Of a DNA stretch of 33,393 bases, positions 30,520-33,393 are shown one piece after another. The first letter of the stretch is position 1. Every line of letters begins with the position of its first letter. The translations under genes were made by a program, and so were the position numbers. The notes under the pieces were generated by a model. The model was not told the DNA's origin. It was given only the letters and a program-made list of their open reading frames with translations, and did not search any database. Source of the stretch: Photobacterium aquimaris (GTDB taxonomy: Bacteria; Pseudomonadota; Gammaproteobacteria; Enterobacterales; Vibrionaceae); the NCBI RefSeq assembly GCF_002954455.1, contig NZ_MSCC01000004.1, forward strand, positions 152,319 through 185,711, in the 5' to 3' direction.

Positions 30520-30549
30520 AAAAAAAAGGACTACCGATTTGGTAGTCCT
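30520..30549 (-). terminator. Intrinsic terminator after the 30590-31321 gene
   Basis: Minus-strand AGGACTACC pairs with GGTAGTCCT around AAATC, followed by eight T. Confidence 0.92.
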
Positions 30550-30589
30550 CGTTATTAGCTATTACTAGCGTTGGGTAAATTAGATAAGT

Positions 30590-31321
30590 TTATTGCCAAA
30601 TTGAACCAAAAACTGGCTGAATGTTGAGTAAGTCTGATGTTGGTGTTACTAAATCATCCAAACTAAAACCCCGTATTTCATTATAAAATAGCTTACCGTT
30701 AATCAGCATTGCAGATTCATAAAGATGATTAGCGACTTTCTCTTTAGCATGGCCACAATAACTCTTAGTAAATTCATCCAAAACATCAAAAGCAGCATCC
30801 TCAAGATCGCTTTGAACGTTATGAGAAATGTCAGTATCAACATGGTCGTATAAACCTACTCTATTTTGTGAATTAGGGAGATACGTATTGGAAATTGTAT
30901 TGGGCATATCTCTTGGATCTAATACGTAATAATTATAAAAGTAGCAGTTACTAATAACATCTTCATCAAAGTGAGGAATGATCGGTATAGGACTGTGATC
31001 GCTACTATTAGATAGCATCCCCTGATCATGTTCATTTGCTCGATAGATAACCTCAGTTATACCTCTAAAATCATCTTCAACGTGAGATTGAAGATAGCCA
31101 AGCTCTTTCACTATGGTCTTTACGCGATCCGCTTGCTTTGTGTGGTGTGCGTCTGTATTTGATGCCTTACTTTCAACTCGAATAGATGAAAAATATTTAC
31201 GAGTTTCAGCATTGGTGGTTAGCTTGCCATTTACCGTGAATAACGGAGTAATGTAAAAACCAACATCACCCTCAAGGTTATATATTTTCTCAATAACAAT
31301 GCCAGTAGTAGAACGGTACAT
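30590..31321 (-). CDS. Accessory-family paralogue 6 (C-terminal LLNIQPVFGSIWQ)
   Basis: Not a recognised family. The start is put at ATG 31321 (243 residues): an ATG at 31336 in the same frame belongs to the leader ATGGAATTATCTAAT, which also precedes the gene at 31599, where it is out of frame. This member shows the family plan clearly: VGFYITPLFTVNGKLTTNAE (about 20-39) followed by TRKYF, helix KQADRVKTIVKELGYLQ (about 60-76), strand block SAMLINGKLFYNEIRGF (about 203-219) and the tag SDLLNIQPVFGSIWQ. It ends in a strong terminator. Beta-rich and soluble by look; function unknown. Confidence 0.84.
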   Translation of the reverse strand: MYRSTTGIVIEKIYNLEGDVGFYITPLFTVNGKLTTNAETRKYFSSIRVESKASNTDAHHTKQADRVKTIVKELGYLQSHVEDDFRGITEVIYRANEHDQGMLSNSSDHSPIPIIPHFDEDVISNCYFYNYYVLDPRDMPNTISNTYLPNSQNRVGLYDHVDTDISHNVQSDLEDAAFDVLDEFTKSYCGHAKEKVANHLYESAMLINGKLFYNEIRGFSLDDLVTPTSDLLNIQPVFGSIWQ

Positions 31322-31374
31322 ATTAGATAATTCCATGATTTGATCTCAAAATTAGGTTGGTAGATTTAGGTTGA

Positions 31375-31599
31375 TTACCAGTAATGATACCTCTCTCTTT
31401 GGACACCATTACCATGACAAAAACTACACTTGTTTCCGCAGTAATAACAGTAGCCACTACATGCGCCACATTCGATTAGCTTGTTACGAAAAACATGCTT
31501 AAAGAAATATTCGGTTCGCTCACGTTTACGTTCATGGAACGATAATTTATTACAGGAATGATATGGACTAAGCCCAAAAGTAGATAAAGAGGTTCTCAT
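31375..31599 (-). CDS. Small DnaJ-type zinc-finger protein
   Basis: The 74-residue product has a basic N-terminal half and a Cys-rich end: CGACSGYCYYCGNKCSFCHG (about 44-63), including CSFCHGNG, the CxxCxGxG repeat of the DnaJ zinc-finger, with further CxxC pairs before it. Such mini proteins probably bind one or two zinc ions; without a J domain it cannot stimulate DnaK. The leader ATGGAATTATCTAACAATG is of the shared type, and a 17-bp palindrome lies 31 bases upstream of the ATG. The stop is 53 bases before the next start. It may act as an RNA- or protein-binding regulator. Confidence 0.75.
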   Translation of the reverse strand: MRTSLSTFGLSPYHSCNKLSFHERKRERTEYFFKHVFRNKLIECGACSGYCYYCGNKCSFCHGNGVQRERYHYW

Positions 31600-31629
31600 T
31601 GTTAGATAATTCCATGATTGGTGGTTTGA

Positions 31630-31646
31630 TTGTGTTGTTTACAAAA
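31630..31646. promoter_or_regulatory. 17-bp TTTTGYA-class palindrome (copy 6 of 6, weaker)
   Basis: TTGTGTTGTTTACAAAA: the right arm TACAAAA is good, the left arm has mismatches. Flanking bases (TAGTTTTTG on the minus strand) match the copy at 17458. Confidence 0.4.
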
Positions 31647-31647
31647 A

Positions 31648-32367
31648 CTAATGAAAGGTAAAACCAGTAACGGCATTGAAATTAAGTAGCGAAGCTAATT
31701 CATCGGCATTAAATACCTTAAAGTCGCTTATTTCGCTTTGGACAAGTTCACCATTCACCCAGATCGCGATCTGTAGTGAATTGAGCTCACCTAACTGACT
31801 ATGTTTAACAGCATCATAGACTGCATTTGATATAAGATTCTTATTTTGTAATTCACCTATATTCACATTAATTTCAAATGGCGCATTCGCTCCATGTTCA
31901 TCACCAAAGTTGTTATAACGGTATGGTGTATGATCTGTAACTGTGGTTGATAATGCATTAATCATTTTGTAATCGTCTGAATCATCTTTGCCAAAGTAAG
32001 GATATATAGCCGTCATTTCATTAGAGCTTGGTTGAAATATATATTGAGTTCCGGCACTTGCTCTAACTGACGTTATTTGCGTTAACCAAAGTTTCTTTCC
32101 ATGCTTTAAACCCAAATGATTTAAGTCAGCAACAAAGTCACTAGCTATTTCAATGCTAGTGCGCCTACGTTTGCTTTTGGGCTTTATATCAGGGATTAAA
32201 AAATTGGAAATATAACCTCTAGTAGATTGGCTATTTAAAAGCCGACCTCCATTATCAATTAGGCAAAAAACGATGTAATTGGCAGGACGATTTGAATACC
32301 GTTTCTGCATCTTTACAGCGAGAGTTACGTGTCGATATTTATTATGTTCTTCTATTAGATTATTCAT
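31648..32367 (-). CDS. Accessory-family paralogue 7 (C-terminal LLNFNAVTGFTFH)
   Basis: Not a recognised family. The 239-residue product has NYIVFCLIDNGGRLLNSQST (about 30-49) with RGYISNF after it, a basic segment KPKSKRRRT, the helix SIEIASDFVADLNHLGLKHG (about 70-89), strand block LQIAIWVNGELVQSEIS (about 198-214) and the tag ASLLNFNAVTGFTFH. It is the most typical member at the C-terminus. The leader is a shortened form of the shared one (CGAATCTAACAATG). It is first in the leftward array; the divergent gene at 32479 starts 111 bases away, so both promoters lie in that gap. Function unknown. Confidence 0.84.
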   Translation of the reverse strand: MNNLIEEHNKYRHVTLAVKMQKRYSNRPANYIVFCLIDNGGRLLNSQSTRGYISNFLIPDIKPKSKRRRTSIEIASDFVADLNHLGLKHGKKLWLTQITSVRASAGTQYIFQPSSNEMTAIYPYFGKDDSDDYKMINALSTTVTDHTPYRYNNFGDEHGANAPFEINVNIGELQNKNLISNAVYDAVKHSQLGELNSLQIAIWVNGELVQSEISDFKVFNADELASLLNFNAVTGFTFH

Positions 32368-32478
32368 TGTTAGATTCGTTTTATGTTGGACATACTAAAA
32401 AAGGTTGGATTATTGTTGGATGATAGATTATCCGCTAATAACTGTAACGGGCAGTTTATAAAAAATGGAAAATAAAAC

Positions 32479-33393
32479 GTGGATAACAAAAAAAAAGAAA
32501 TAAAAATATTTGGTAAAAAAAAGAAAGCAGCCATATCGATTATTGCAATTTTAGTAGCTGGTGGTAGTTTTTACGGCGTTTATAATGCACAAAAAATAGC
32601 AGTATCTATTGCTTATTCTAATTACACTACGGAGCTAAATAACGTCCTTGGTTTTCATCTAATCTCGACCAATACCAACTATGGATTGACTAAATCAGAG
32701 ATGGTGTCTGAGTTTGAAATTGACCCAAGTATTGGAGCTGGTGGCAATCCATCTGCACCACAGTCTCGATTTTTATTGACGCTTAACACGACCGTTAAAT
32801 CATCACTTTTACACATTAAGTCCAATACAACATTAACACTTAAAGGCGCACAGCTAAAAAGTATCATTCAAAACATAAGATCAGGAAAAATAGTATTTAA
32901 GAAAAATGGGCAAGTGCTAAACACAGTCCAGGGATATGACACAATTCAATTACCAATAACGATTGATACCAATGCTACTTCAAATCTATTTTCTTTTACG
33001 AACTTAATTAATACTGAGTTGGCTGCTATTGAAATTGTAGGAAATGGTTCTGTTAATGCGCACCTACGCTCATCTGAATCTAACTTGTTAATTAAAATGA
33101 AAGATGATGAATTAGCAACTTACAAATTTACTTTACCCTCATTAGTTGCCACCGCGAACGGCTCAAAGATTGCTGAAATTGAAAACTTAACGATCAAGCA
33201 AGAATATAGTAATAAAGGTAATGAGATAGCAAAATCCACATGCATAAATGGATCAAAGTTATCCGTAGATTTATCCGTATTAGGTCAACATATGTTCCGT
33301 GCTGACCTTAATGGCTTAAAACTGAATACTGATACGTTATTAGATGATAATGAGCCAACTATGTTCGCAAGTACAACGATGGATATAGATAAC
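32479..33393 (+). CDS. Membrane-anchored DUF945/YdgA-like protein, 3' end outside window
   Basis: A frame without stop runs from GTG 32479 to the right edge (305 codons); an in-frame TAA just upstream fixes GTG as the earliest start. The N-terminus is very basic (KKKEIKIFGKKKKAA), followed by one hydrophobic segment (about 17-35), giving an inner-membrane anchor with the rest in the periplasm. The body is Ser/Thr/Asn-rich with alternating strands (SRFLLTLNTTVKSSLLHI, IQLPITIDTN) and the phrase TELAAIEIVGNGS. This layout recalls DUF945 (YdgA) proteins of about 500 residues, whose function is unknown. It is divergent from the accessory array and reads away from it, so probably starts a different module. 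The family call is tentative. Confidence 0.6.
   Translation, partial: MDNKKKEIKIFGKKKKAAISIIAILVAGGSFYGVYNAQKIAVSIAYSNYTTELNNVLGFHLISTNTNYGLTKSEMVSEFEIDPSIGAGGNPSAPQSRFLLTLNTTVKSSLLHIKSNTTLTLKGAQLKSIIQNIRSGKIVFKKNGQVLNTVQGYDTIQLPITIDTNATSNLFSFTNLINTELAAIEIVGNGSVNAHLRSSESNLLIKMKDDELATYKFTLPSLVATANGSKIAEIENLTIKQEYSNKGNEIAKSTCINGSKLSVDLSVLGQHMFRADLNGLKLNTDTLLDDNEPTMFASTTMDIDN

Overview
This is a 33.4 kb AT-rich segment of what is most likely a large conjugative plasmid (or ICE-like element) of a marine gammaproteobacterium, probably Vibrionaceae. The case rests on three things: a MOBH (TraI_2-type) relaxase and a ParA-type partition ATPase; a recombination and AAA/VWA block (YqaJ exonuclease, CobS-like ATPase, DUF3150-like protein, CobT-like VWA protein, Toprim primase) of the kind known from SXT/R391 ICEs, IncA/C and related MOBH plasmids; and a MatP homologue, a protein restricted to Dam-bearing gammaproteobacteria. 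No tRNA, rRNA, CRISPR array, IS element or antibiotic-resistance gene was found.

Layout. 1-1500 (-): 5' part of the MOBH relaxase. 1823-3548 (+): three-gene partition-like operon (ParA, a helical protein, a protein resembling the H-NS oligomerisation domain). 3597-5588 (-): a tyrosine recombinase and an unknown gene. 5606-6514: two exact 31-bp copies in inverted orientation, each shaped like a tyrosine-recombinase crossover site, enclosing about 850 bp of non-coding DNA; this is a candidate invertible switch. 6889-9626: orphan genes, a plasmid MatP without its C-terminal extension, and a HEPN-like gene behind a possible small RNA. 10043-19786 (-): two unknown proteins, primase, CobT-like, DUF3150-like, CobS-like, exonuclease; most are followed by their own intrinsic terminator. 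19990-32367 (-): accessory array with at least seven diverged members of one unrecognised protein family, interspersed with HigBA, two RelE-like genes, a mini zinc-finger protein and small orphans. 32479-33393 (+): start of a membrane-anchored, DUF945-like protein running off the window.

The main novelty candidates are: (1) the paralogue array, whose members share an N-terminal block (hydrophobic strand, NG, then often TR), a central helix, a strand ending in DG or NG, and a C-terminal tag of the form LLN-x3-VTG-x-x-F at or within two residues of the stop; (2) the near-constant ribosome-binding leader AAGGAATTATCTAATG in front of unrelated genes, which with the repeated terminators makes many genes look like self-contained expression cassettes; (3) the 31-bp inverted sites beside the tyrosine recombinase; (4) a truncated plasmid MatP with nearby matS-like 13-mers; (5) two dispersed regulatory repeats (a 34-bp transcribed leader downstream of two similar promoters, and a 17-bp palindrome of the TTTTGYA class at six places) that tie the exonuclease block, the partition operon and the accessory array into one candidate regulon. 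Functions of the orphans are not known from the sequence, and novelty could not be tested by database search here.
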